Source: Paractinoplanes lichenicola
Lineage (GTDB): Bacteria; Actinomycetota; Actinomycetes; Mycobacteriales; Micromonosporaceae
Assembly (NCBI RefSeq): GCF_016785085.1
Contig: NZ_JAENHO010000012.1
Location: 310,001-374,000, forward strand
Direction: 5' to 3'
DNA length: 64,000 bases
Program-made: the position numbers and the translations under genes
Shown: positions 48,855-56,588 of the stretch, piece after piece
Layout of the letters: each line of letters starts with the position of its first letter
How positions within the stretch are numbered: position 1 is the stretch's first letter
Notes under the pieces: model-generated
Databases searched by the model: none
Seen by the model: the letters and a program-made list of their open reading frames with translations, nothing else
Told to the model about the DNA's origin: nothing

Positions 48855-49637
48855 ATGATCAGCAAGTACCCCCGGACGCCGCATCTGGCCGGGTCGCGTT
48901 TGCAGGCGGGCGACGAGGACCTGTCGCAGACGCCGTTCGCCGAGCTGGCCGGGCGGCACCTGGTCGTCGAGGAGAAGCTGGACGGGGCCAACTCGGCGAT
49001 CAGTTTCACCGCCGGCGGCGAGCTGCGCCTGCAGTCCCGGGGGCACTATCTGAGCGGCGGCCCCCGTGAGCGCCAGTTCGCGCCGCTCAAGTCGTGGGCC
49101 AACCTGGTCGCGCCGATTCTGCGGCCGATCCTGGGCGCGCGGTTCGTGCTCTACGGCGAATGGCTTTACGCGAAGCACACCGTCTTCTACGACGCGCTGC
49201 CCCACTATTTCTGCGAGTTTGACATCCTCGACCGCGAGACCGGCGCATTCCTGGACACCCCGGTCCGGCACGCGCTGCTCGAGGGCACACCCGTCGTCAG
49301 CGTTCCGGTGTTGCGTACGGGGAAATTTGCGACCCTCGGCGAGCTGACCACCCTGGTCGCCCCGTCAACCGTGCGCACCGAGACCTGGCGGGAGTCGCTG
49401 CGCGCGGCCGCGACCCGGGCGGGCACCGACCCCGACCGTACGGTGGCCGAAACGGACTCCGGTGACGACATGGAAGGCCTCTACATCAAGGACGAGGCGG
49501 ACGGCCGCGTGGTTGCCCGTTACAAGTGGGTGCGGGCCGGGTTCACGCAGGCCATCCTCGACTCGGGCTCGCACTGGGCGGACCGGCCGATCGTGCCCAA
49601 CGGCCTCGCCGACCCGGCGGTGATGTATGCCTTCTGA
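48855..49637 (+). CDS. ATP-dependent RNA ligase
   Basis: 260 residues with the nucleotidyltransferase motifs of RNA ligases. Motif I is EEKLDGAN with adenylated Lys41. GEWLYAKHTVFY carries motif III-like residues, EFDILDRETG (~121-130) follows, motif IV is EGLYIKDE (~207-214), and motif V is VARYKWVR (Lys224). It lacks the C-terminal OB fold of DNA ligases. It should seal 3'-OH/5'-phosphate RNA nicks. The next gene, overlapping by 11 bases, encodes the HD-kinase that makes such ends, so the two form an RNA repair pair. Start ATG 48855 with AAAAGGCG nearby. Confidence 0.88.
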   Translation: MISKYPRTPHLAGSRLQAGDEDLSQTPFAELAGRHLVVEEKLDGANSAISFTAGGELRLQSRGHYLSGGPRERQFAPLKSWANLVAPILRPILGARFVLYGEWLYAKHTVFYDALPHYFCEFDILDRETGAFLDTPVRHALLEGTPVVSVPVLRTGKFATLGELTTLVAPSTVRTETWRESLRAAATRAGTDPDRTVAETDSGDDMEGLYIKDEADGRVVARYKWVRAGFTQAILDSGSHWADRPIVPNGLADPAVMYAF

Positions 49638-50754
49638 CTGGACAGTTTTCGCCGAGTTGTGCCCGGTCGCTCCGGCGTGGACGGTGCCGTGGGCGCGGGT
49701 CGAGGCCGAGTTCGACTGGATCCGGCGGCTGCGCGGCGTGCCGCAGGACGCGGTGCATCACGCCGAGGGCGACGTCGCCACGCACACCCGGATGGCCGCC
49801 GAGGCGCTGGCCGCGATGCCCGCCTGGCGCGCGCTGCCCGAGCCCGAGCGGGTGCGCCTGTTCGCCACGGTCCTGCTGCACGACGTGGCCAAACCCGACT
49901 GCACCCGTACGGATTCCGACGGCCGCATCACCGCGCACGGCCACTCGCGTCGAGGCGATTTGGCCGTACGACGGATCTTGTGGGAGCTCGACGCCCCGCG
50001 CCCGTGGCGGGAGCACGTGGCCGCGCTGGTCCGGCATCACCAGGTGCCCTTCTGGGCCCTCGAACGCCCCGACCTCGAGCAGATCGTGCTGCGCGTCAGC
50101 CTGCTGGCGAGCAATCGCGACCTGGCGTTGCTGGCCGACGCCGACATCACCGGCCGGGTCTGCGGCGACCGCGACGAGGTCTTGGAGAACGTCGAGCTGT
50201 TCCGCGCCTTCTGCGACGAGCTCGGCGTGCTCGACCGGCCCTGGCCGTTCGCCTCCGACCATGCCCGGTTCCAATATTTCCGTACGCCGGGACGCGACCC
50301 GCGGTACGCCGCGTTCGACGACACCCGGCTCACCATGACCGTCCTGTCCGGCCTGCCCGGCGCCGGCAAGGACACGTGGGCGGCCGCCCACGCGGGTGAC
50401 CGGCCGGTGATCAGCCTGGACGCGATCCGCACCCGCTTGGGCGTCAAGCCGACCGACGGGCAGCGCGCCGTCGCCGCGGCCGCCCACGAGGAGGCCCGGG
50501 AACACCTGCGGGCCCGCCGCGACTTCGTCTGGAACGCCACCAACATCTCGCGCCAGCACCGCGACCTGTGCATCGGCCTCGGCGCGGCCTATCACGCCCG
50601 GGTCGAGATCGTCGCGCTCGAGGTCCCGCCGGCCACCCTGCGCCACCAGAACGCGGGCCGCGACGCCGTCGTGCCCCCGGCCGTGATCGACCGCCTGATC
50701 GGCAAGTGGGAGTCCCCTGACGTCACCGAGGCCCACGTGGTGGTGCCGGGTTAG
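49627..50754 (+). CDS. HD phosphohydrolase-polynucleotide kinase fusion (HD-Pnk-like)
   Basis: 375 residues. The N-terminal HD domain (~40-190) shows EGDVATHT (His53), LLHDVAKPD (His85-Asp86) and a following GHSRRGD, the metal-binding pattern. The C-terminal P-loop kinase domain starts SGLPGAGKDTW (Lys248) and ends near 350 with NATNISRQHR. In HD-Pnk enzymes the HD half removes 2',3'-cyclic or 3'-phosphates and the kinase half phosphorylates 5'-OH RNA ends. Here the residue after the P-loop Lys is Asp249, not Ser/Thr, with Thr250 next. It is translationally coupled to the RNA ligase. Confidence 0.85.
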   Translation: MPSDWTVFAELCPVAPAWTVPWARVEAEFDWIRRLRGVPQDAVHHAEGDVATHTRMAAEALAAMPAWRALPEPERVRLFATVLLHDVAKPDCTRTDSDGRITAHGHSRRGDLAVRRILWELDAPRPWREHVAALVRHHQVPFWALERPDLEQIVLRVSLLASNRDLALLADADITGRVCGDRDEVLENVELFRAFCDELGVLDRPWPFASDHARFQYFRTPGRDPRYAAFDDTRLTMTVLSGLPGAGKDTWAAAHAGDRPVISLDAIRTRLGVKPTDGQRAVAAAAHEEAREHLRARRDFVWNATNISRQHRDLCIGLGAAYHARVEIVALEVPPATLRHQNAGRDAVVPPAVIDRLIGKWESPDVTEAHVVVPG

Positions 50755-51837
50755 TCAGCAGAACTCCTGGCGGTAGCCCTTGATGTCGGCCGGGGTGGCC
50801 CGGTCGGTGGCCAGGCGGGTGGTCATCTCGACGATCGTCGTGCGCAGCGTCGAGCCCTGTCGTTCCAGGTCTTGCAGCACCGTCCAGTCCTTGCTGGTCA
50901 GCAGCGTCTTGCGGGTGGCCTCGAGCAGGGCGGCGTTGCCGTTCGCCTCGGCCTGCTGCCAGTCGGCGATGAAGCCGCACGCGACCTGCTTGGACAGGGC
51001 GCTGTCGAACTCGAACGTGCTCCCCTCGACCGGCAGGTCCTCCAGCTGCTCGTGCTCCCAGCTCTGCGGCCGGCCCAGGCCCGCGTCGGCGAAGAAGCGG
51101 TACGCCCGGTCCCCCATCTCGCCGCGCCGCGAGACGGTCCCCGTCGCCGAGGCGACCCAGGCCTCGACGCCGACCGTCTTCACCTTGGCGAGGAACGTGC
51201 GGACCGAGGCCTTGGTGTAGCCCGGCGGGAGGTCGAACGAGACAATGATCTTGCCGCCCGGGCGGGGCTCGGTCATCAGCCGGAACTGGCCGCTCTGGGG
51301 GACCATCCACGCGGTGTAGTCGCCGAGCTTCACCTTCTCCGAGCTCTTCTGCTTGTCGAGGCGCCGGTACGAATACTCGGACGCGGGATACCACGAGGAA
51401 TTGATCATGCGGTCCCCCTTCTCCCACGCCATCTCGCCGCCGTCGTCGGCGAACGGCTCGAGGTGGATGATCTTCCAGCCGGGCTCGCCGATCACCAGGC
51501 GCGAACCCTGCTTGGCGGCCTTGCTCACCTTCGCCGGCTCGAGCAGCGACCCCGCCGCCGGTGGTGCGGGCATGGTCGGCTCGGGCGCGAGCGTGGGGGA
51601 CGGTGAGGGCGCCGCGGGCACGGGCGGCGCCGCCGACGTCCGGTTGAGCGCGACCACCACACCGACCGCGGCGATCAGCACCGCGGCCGCCACGCCCACC
51701 ACGGCCAGCCGGGAGTAGGGCTTGCGCCGCGGCTCGGCCATGATCTGGTTGAGCAGCTCCTGGTCGGCCGCGATGATCGGGCCCGGCCGGTACGGATCCG
51801 CCTCGCGCAGCATCTGGTCGTAGGCGTTGCCGGTCAT
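50755..51837 (-). CDS. Membrane partner of ECF sigma factor, with extracellular domain
   Basis: 360 residues. The cytosolic N-terminus (DQMLREADPYRPGPI, then ELLNQIMAEPRRKP) precedes one membrane helix (~45-63) and a Ser/Pro linker. The extracellular part has beta strands (SRLVIGEPGWKIIHLEPF, YTAWMVPQ) and a helical end with Cys287 and a C-terminal Cys. It overlaps the sigma factor stop by four bases, so it is probably its membrane regulator, although no ZAS zinc motif is seen. The same arrangement recurs in actinomycete sigma/CU044-type pairs. The stop abuts the convergent HD-kinase stop. Confidence 0.78.
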   Translation of the reverse strand: MTGNAYDQMLREADPYRPGPIIAADQELLNQIMAEPRRKPYSRLAVVGVAAAVLIAAVGVVVALNRTSAAPPVPAAPSPSPTLAPEPTMPAPPAAGSLLEPAKVSKAAKQGSRLVIGEPGWKIIHLEPFADDGGEMAWEKGDRMINSSWYPASEYSYRRLDKQKSSEKVKLGDYTAWMVPQSGQFRLMTEPRPGGKIIVSFDLPPGYTKASVRTFLAKVKTVGVEAWVASATGTVSRRGEMGDRAYRFFADAGLGRPQSWEHEQLEDLPVEGSTFEFDSALSKQVACGFIADWQQAEANGNAALLEATRKTLLTSKDWTVLQDLERQGSTLRTTIVEMTTRLATDRATPADIKGYRQEFC

Positions 51838-52373
51838 CGCTGCTCCTCCTGGCCGCGCGCGGCCACCACCGTGTCGGACGGATCCACCAGCTCGCGGAAC
51901 CGGGCGCGGGCCCGGGAGAGCCGGGTGCGCGCGACTGCCGGGCTGATCCCGAGGACGACCGCGGCCTCGCGCGGTTCGAGTCCCTCCCAGAACGTCAGCA
52001 TGAGCACCTCGCGGTCGGGCTCGGTCATCCGCTTGAGGATGCCGCGGACCGAGAGCCGTTCCGGCACCTCCTGGCCGGGGTCGGCGGCAACCGTCTCGCG
52101 CAGCCGCTGCCGCAGCCGCTCGCCGAGCAGTTGCCGCCGGACCCCGCCACGGTGGTGGTTGGCCAGCACCCGGCGGGCGACGCCGTAGAGCCAGAGCGTC
52201 GCCTCGTCGGAGTCCGGAAGCTGCCGGCCGCGCCGCCACGCGATCAGAAACGTCTCGGCGACCACGTCCGCCGCGTCCGCCGGCTGGTCGACCCGGCGCA
52301 GCGCGTACGCCAGCAGCGGCTCGAACGAGTCCTGGTAGACCCGGCGGAAGTGATCCTCGTTCTCGATGCCCAC
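51834..52373 (-). CDS. ECF-type RNA polymerase sigma factor (SigE-like)
   Basis: 179 residues. Region 2 (YQDSFEPLLAYALRRVDQPADAADVVAETFLIAWRR) has the VAETFLIAWR core for -10 recognition. Region 4 reads LTFWEGLEPREAAVVLGISPAVARTRLSRARARF. The start is GTG 52373 with AGGAAG six bases upstream, which gives a conventional N-terminus; an ATG ten codons earlier is possible. It directs RNA polymerase to its own regulon and is released by the membrane partner encoded downstream. Confidence 0.92.
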   Translation of the reverse strand: MGIENEDHFRRVYQDSFEPLLAYALRRVDQPADAADVVAETFLIAWRRGRQLPDSDEATLWLYGVARRVLANHHRGGVRRQLLGERLRQRLRETVAADPGQEVPERLSVRGILKRMTEPDREVLMLTFWEGLEPREAAVVLGISPAVARTRLSRARARFRELVDPSDTVVAARGQEEQR

Positions 52374-52508
52374 GTAGCTTCCTATGTCCGGCCGCGGCCA
52401 CATCGTGACAGGCGCACTGCAAAAATCCCCCGGCGGTTTTCACAGGTGCCACAATTCCGGCCACCTAGTGACATCGACGTTCATAGATGCCACCCTGAGT
52501 GGCGCCCA

Positions 52509-52522
52509 GGTAAGCGCTTACC
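52509..52522. promoter_or_regulatory. Perfect 14-bp palindrome GGTAAGCGCTTACC (LacI-type operator)
   Basis: The palindrome has the GCGC centre typical of LacI-family operators and lies 67 bases before the pectate lyase start, where a repressor would block transcription. It resembles sugar-responsive sites before actinomycete glycan-degrading genes. Confidence 0.75.
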
Positions 52523-52589
52523 CGGGCAAACAGGGCGCCACGCGCCTCCACCGACGCGTGGCGCCGCACCCCCACGTACGGAGGAAACA

Positions 52590-53555
52590 ATGCCCGTAAC
52601 AAAACGACGCAGGACGATCGTCTCCGCCGTCTCGGCCGGCGTCCTCATGGTCGGCGGGGTCCTCGCCGTCGGCCAGCTCGAGGCCTCCGCCGCCGAGAGC
52701 AGCCCGGTCGGCTACGCCAGCCTCAACGGCGGCACCCCGGGCGGCTCGGCGAGCACCGTCGTCACCGTCACGAGCGCGTCCGCCCTCAAGTCCGCACTCA
52801 GCGCGAGCACGTCCCAGACCGTACGGGTCAATGGGTTGATCTCGATCTCCGGCATGTACAACGTCGCGTCGAACAAGACCGTGATCGGCGTCGGGTCGGG
52901 CTCGGGCATCACCGGCGGCGGGCTCAACCTGTCCGGCGTCAAGAACGTGATCATCCGCAACCTGGTGTTCCGCAACGCCAGTGACGACTCGATCAACGTG
53001 CAGACCAACACGACCAACGTCTGGATCGACCACAACGACCTGGCCAGCGGCTACGACGGCCTGATCGACATCAAGCGCGGGTCGGACTTCATCACGGTCT
53101 CGTGGAACCGGCTGCACAACCACGACAAGTCGATGCTGCTGGGCCACAGCGACGACAACGGCTCGCAGGACATCGGCCACCTGCGCGTGACCTATGTGCA
53201 CAACTGGTTCGAGGGCACCAACCAGCGGCACCCGCGCGTGCGGTTCGCCAACCCGGTGCACGTGCTCAACAACTACTACAGCAACATCGGCTCGTACGGG
53301 GTGGCGTCCACCGAGAACGCGGGCGTCTTCGTGGAGCGCAACTACTTCGAGAACGTGAAGAACCCGACGGTCACCCAGACCGGCGACTCCGACCCGGGCA
53401 ATCTCAAGGTCCTCAACAACTACAAGGTCAATTCCGGTACGGAACAGGTCCGCAACGGCGCCTCGGTCGCGGCGATCCCCTACTCCTACACCCCGGAAGC
53501 CAACAACACCGTCAAGGCCACGGTGACCGCCGGCGCCGGAACCGGCAAGATCTAG
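52590..53555 (+). CDS. Secreted pectate lyase (PL1)
   Basis: 321 residues. A signal peptide covers ~1-35. The right-handed beta-helix has VIIRNLVFRNASDD, VWIDHNDLASGYDGLIDIKRGSD (calcium-binding Asp) and VTYVHNWFEGTNQRHPRVRF, where RHPRVR holds the catalytic Arg. It cleaves polygalacturonate by beta-elimination outside the cell. Start ATG 52590 has GGAGG seven bases upstream. The LacI-type palindrome in its leader suggests induction by plant sugars. The gene is followed by a strong hairpin. Confidence 0.93.
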   Translation: MPVTKRRRTIVSAVSAGVLMVGGVLAVGQLEASAAESSPVGYASLNGGTPGGSASTVVTVTSASALKSALSASTSQTVRVNGLISISGMYNVASNKTVIGVGSGSGITGGGLNLSGVKNVIIRNLVFRNASDDSINVQTNTTNVWIDHNDLASGYDGLIDIKRGSDFITVSWNRLHNHDKSMLLGHSDDNGSQDIGHLRVTYVHNWFEGTNQRHPRVRFANPVHVLNNYYSNIGSYGVASTENAGVFVERNYFENVKNPTVTQTGDSDPGNLKVLNNYKVNSGTEQVRNGASVAAIPYSYTPEANNTVKATVTAGAGTGKI

Positions 53556-53565
53556 CCCGTACGGC

Positions 53566-53593
53566 TTCCCGCCCGCACGTGGGAGGGCGGGAA
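53566..53593. terminator. Bidirectional terminator hairpin
   Basis: TTCCCGCCC and its perfect complement GGGCGGGAA (nine-base stem, ten-base loop) lie between the convergent pectate lyase and patatin stops. Confidence 0.8.
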
Positions 53594-53598
53594 TCCAC

Positions 53599-54438
53599 CT
53601 AGGCCCAGATCGCGCGAAGCCGCTCCGCCTCGGCCGCGGCCTGGGCACGACCCGCCTCGGCCGCCGGACGCCGGCGGGACGGGTCGAGCATGTTGCGGCC
53701 GATGGCCTCGCGAGCCGCGGCGTCCGGTGACACCACCGCTCCCCGCACGTGGGAGCCCAGCGCGGCGAGCTGGGCGGCGGGCCGGCCGGAACGGCGCGCC
53801 GACTGCGTGATCGGGGCCAGCACCACGACCCGCTCGCACCCCGCGGCCAGATCGACGTTGGCCACGGAGCGGACCCCACCGTCGATGTAGCGAACCTCCC
53901 CGATCGTCACCGGAGGCCACGTCAACGGCACCGCGCAACTGGCCGCGACGGCGTCCACGAGCGACACGCCGCTCGCCGCGTCGAACACCCGGGTCTCGCC
54001 GGTCAGCGCCGCGACCGCCGTGATGAGCAGGCGGCTCCGCGGCCAGTCGCCGTCGCCGATGCGGCGCGCGATCACCGCACGCCGGTCCGACTCGGAGACC
54101 GTACGGGCTCGCAACGCCTGCCGGCCCAGCCACGCCCGGCCCCGCGCCGGATCACCCGGCCAGAGCCCGGCCACCACGAACTTCAGCAGGCCCCCGACGC
54201 TCATGCGGGCGGCGATCTCCGCGCCCGCACCGGCCCGCTGCGCCTCGAAGAGCACCGCCAACGGCACACCGGACAGCACTTGGGCGGCCACCGAGGAACC
54301 GGCCGACGTCCCGACGACCAACCCGGCCGTGGTCAGATCGACGCCGTGCTCCCGCAGGCCGTGGAGCAAGCCGATCTCCCAAGCGACCCCGGTGACGCCG
54401 CCCCCGCCCAGCACCAGAGCCCTGCCATCGACCCCCAT
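53599..54438 (-). CDS. Patatin-like phospholipase
   Basis: 279 residues, a cytosolic patatin domain. The oxyanion loop is VLGGGGVTGVAWEIG, the nucleophile elbow is VVGTSAGSS (Ser45), and the catalytic Asp is in YIDGGVRS (about residue 187). No signal peptide. It should be a lipid acyl hydrolase using a Ser/Asp dyad. Start chosen at ATG 54438, which gives the usual MxxDGRALVLGGGG N-terminus; an alternative start lies six codons upstream. Confidence 0.9.
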   Translation of the reverse strand: MGVDGRALVLGGGGVTGVAWEIGLLHGLREHGVDLTTAGLVVGTSAGSSVAAQVLSGVPLAVLFEAQRAGAGAEIAARMSVGGLLKFVVAGLWPGDPARGRAWLGRQALRARTVSESDRRAVIARRIGDGDWPRSRLLITAVAALTGETRVFDAASGVSLVDAVAASCAVPLTWPPVTIGEVRYIDGGVRSVANVDLAAGCERVVVLAPITQSARRSGRPAAQLAALGSHVRGAVVSPDAAAREAIGRNMLDPSRRRPAAEAGRAQAAAEAERLRAIWA

Positions 54439-54465
54439 GACTGCATCTAAACACAACGCCCGGGC

Positions 54466-55689
54466 TCACTTGCGGACCGCGTCGATGTCGCCGGCGAACA
54501 GGCCCGCCGGGTCGGCGTCGTGGCGGATGCGTTCCACCCGTACGCGGGTGTAGTCGTCGAGGGTGCGCTGGGGCAGGTCGAAGTGGTCGACGAAGGTCGG
54601 CGCCGTGTAGCCGGTCAGGAACGGGCCGAGGGCCGAGCGCACCGCCCGTAACTCCTCCGCCGCCCCGGCCGCGTAGTAGAGCAGCGGCGCGGCGAGCCGG
54701 TCCAGCGCGCCGCCGCTGGTGGCCGGGGTGGCGAGGGCGCCGCCGAGCTGGCGCAGTTCGACGGTGAGCGCGGCTTCCTGGAGCCGGGCCCAGCCTTCCT
54801 CGTCGAGCTCCCGGATCAGGGCGGAGTCCGACTGGGAGGCCGCCGGCCGCGGCCGGTCCGGGTGAGTCAGGGGCAGCATCGCCGGAGCCCACGTGTTCGC
54901 CAGCGGTGCGGGCAGCCGGGACATCATCTCGTCCACGACGTGCCGGTCGGGCGCGACAGCAACACCGTCGAGGGCAAGCACGCGCCGGCCGGCCCGGGTC
55001 AGCAGGCGCAGGCTGGTGGTGATCTCGAGCGGGGCGGCGCGGGCCCACGCCTGCCAGAGCGGGCCCAGCCGGGGCGCGTCGGCGAGATCCCACCAGGCCG
55101 TCCCGGTCACGACGGCGGGCATGGGCACCAGCTCGATCTCGGCCGCCACGACGACGCCGATCCCGCCCCCGCCGCCGCGCAGCGCCCACAACAGGTCCGG
55201 GCGGTTCGTGGCCCTCGCCTCGACGACCTCGCCGCCGGCCAGCACGACCGTCAGCGACCGCACCATGTTCGATGCCAGGCCGAAACGGCGGCCGTAGAAG
55301 CTGACACCCCCGCCCAGCAGGTAGCCGATGACGCCGACGGCGGCCGACGCGGGATGCACGGCGGTCAGCCCGTGCCGCAGCGCCGCGGGCAGCACGTCAC
55401 CCCAGGTGCGGCCGGCGGGCACCCGGGCCGTACGGGCATCGGGGTTGACCTGGACGGGGGCGTCGATCAGCGGGCGCAGCAGCAGGGAACCGGTCAGCGG
55501 GGCGGTGCGGCCCAGCGCGAGGCCGGTGGTGACCAGCCGCAGCGGCCGTCCGGCCCGGCGCGCGGCGGCCACGGCCCGGACGACGTCGGCGACCGAGCGC
55601 GCGGTGAACACCCCGGCCGGGCCGCCCGTCGCCGCGAGCGGAAAGGCGGCGTACTCGGGCGTACCGGGCGGATGGAACGGTTCGGTCAC
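54466..55689 (-). CDS. FAD-binding oxidoreductase (BBE/VAO type)
   Basis: 407 residues. The FAD_binding_4 domain has RLVTTGLALGRTAPLTG in place of the usual GGH loop, then VGVIGYLLGGGVSFYGRRFGL and DLLWALRGGGGGIGVVV. The C-terminal part lacks a clear YxPxNxF BBE motif. It is a paralogue of the enzyme at 24770, though only distantly, and without the loop His its FAD is probably non-covalent. Start is GTG 55689. It lies 69 bases downstream of an XRE regulator on the same strand, a possible regulatory pair. Confidence 0.83.
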   Translation of the reverse strand: MTEPFHPPGTPEYAAFPLAATGGPAGVFTARSVADVVRAVAAARRAGRPLRLVTTGLALGRTAPLTGSLLLRPLIDAPVQVNPDARTARVPAGRTWGDVLPAALRHGLTAVHPASAAVGVIGYLLGGGVSFYGRRFGLASNMVRSLTVVLAGGEVVEARATNRPDLLWALRGGGGGIGVVVAAEIELVPMPAVVTGTAWWDLADAPRLGPLWQAWARAAPLEITTSLRLLTRAGRRVLALDGVAVAPDRHVVDEMMSRLPAPLANTWAPAMLPLTHPDRPRPAASQSDSALIRELDEEGWARLQEAALTVELRQLGGALATPATSGGALDRLAAPLLYYAAGAAEELRAVRSALGPFLTGYTAPTFVDHFDLPQRTLDDYTRVRVERIRHDADPAGLFAGDIDAVRK

Positions 55690-55758
55690 CTAGTCAGCCT
55701 GGCCGGGCCGGGAACCCGGGTGAAGGACGTGTTTATCCAGGGACAAGTAGTCTCCCGG

Positions 55759-56577
55759 TCAGGGCCCGCTGAGCGTCGCCAGCTTCGCGAAGCTCTCGGT
55801 GCCCGGCTTCGCCGAATAGACCAGCAGCTCCTGGCCGTGGTCGGGGTCGATCAGCCGCTGCGCGTACAGCTCGAGCTCGCCCAGCACGGGATGCCGGTAG
55901 CGCTTGAGCTCGAGGTGGTGGGTGATGTCGACCTCGTGGCGCCGCCAGACCTCGGCGAACTCGGGGCTCACGGCCAGCAGCGCGGCGACGATCTCACCGG
56001 CCCGGCCCTCGGGGTCGGCCGTGTACGCGGCCCGGATCTCCGAGGTGAAGACCCGGCCCCGCACCTCGTGATCCTCGGGCGGGAAGAGCGCGCGCTGCGC
56101 CGGGTCGGTGAACCAGCGGTAGACCAGATAGCGCGACCAGCCGGTGAACCCCATGTAGTCGCCGAGCAGGGCCACCCCGGGCGGGGTTTGCAGCAGGGCC
56201 TCACCGAAGCGGGACAGCACGATCGCCGGGGTGTCGGCCAGGCGCTCGGCCACCCGCCGCATGGTGTCGCTGACCACGTCCTCCGCCGCCGCCCGGCGCG
56301 GCGCCGAGTGGCCGCCCAGGGCGAACAGGTGGTCCCGCTCGCTCAGGTTGAGCTGCAACGCCCTCGCCAGCGCGGCCAGCATCGGCTCGGACGGCACCGG
56401 GCCGCGCTGCTGCTCGATGCGCCCGTAGTAGTCGGCCGACATGCCGGCCAGCGCGGCCACCTCCTCGCGCCGCAGCCCACCCGTACGCCGCCGCGGTCCG
56501 CGCGGCAACCCGACGTCCTCCGGCTGCAGCGCCTCGCGACGCGCCCGCAGGAAATCCGCCAGCAGTGCCCGGTCCAT
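55759..56577 (-). CDS. XRE-family regulator with MmyB-like ligand domain
   Basis: 272 residues. The HTH_31/XRE domain (~1-85) has FLRARREALQPEDVGL, TGGLRREEVAALAGMSADYYGRIEQQRG and then LALALQLNLSERDHLF. The C-terminal MmyB domain (~100-260), with MRRVAERLADTPAIVLSR and RGRVFTSEIRAAY, is the fatty-acid/ligand-binding part of this class. ATG start at 56577. The oxidoreductase directly downstream is the likely target or partner. This class is common in actinomycetes as a regulator of redox or antibiotic genes. Confidence 0.92.
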   Translation of the reverse strand: MDRALLADFLRARREALQPEDVGLPRGPRRRTGGLRREEVAALAGMSADYYGRIEQQRGPVPSEPMLAALARALQLNLSERDHLFALGGHSAPRRAAAEDVVSDTMRRVAERLADTPAIVLSRFGEALLQTPPGVALLGDYMGFTGWSRYLVYRWFTDPAQRALFPPEDHEVRGRVFTSEIRAAYTADPEGRAGEIVAALLAVSPEFAEVWRRHEVDITHHLELKRYRHPVLGELELYAQRLIDPDHGQELLVYSAKPGTESFAKLATLSGP

Positions 56578-56588
56578 GGCGGCCAAGA

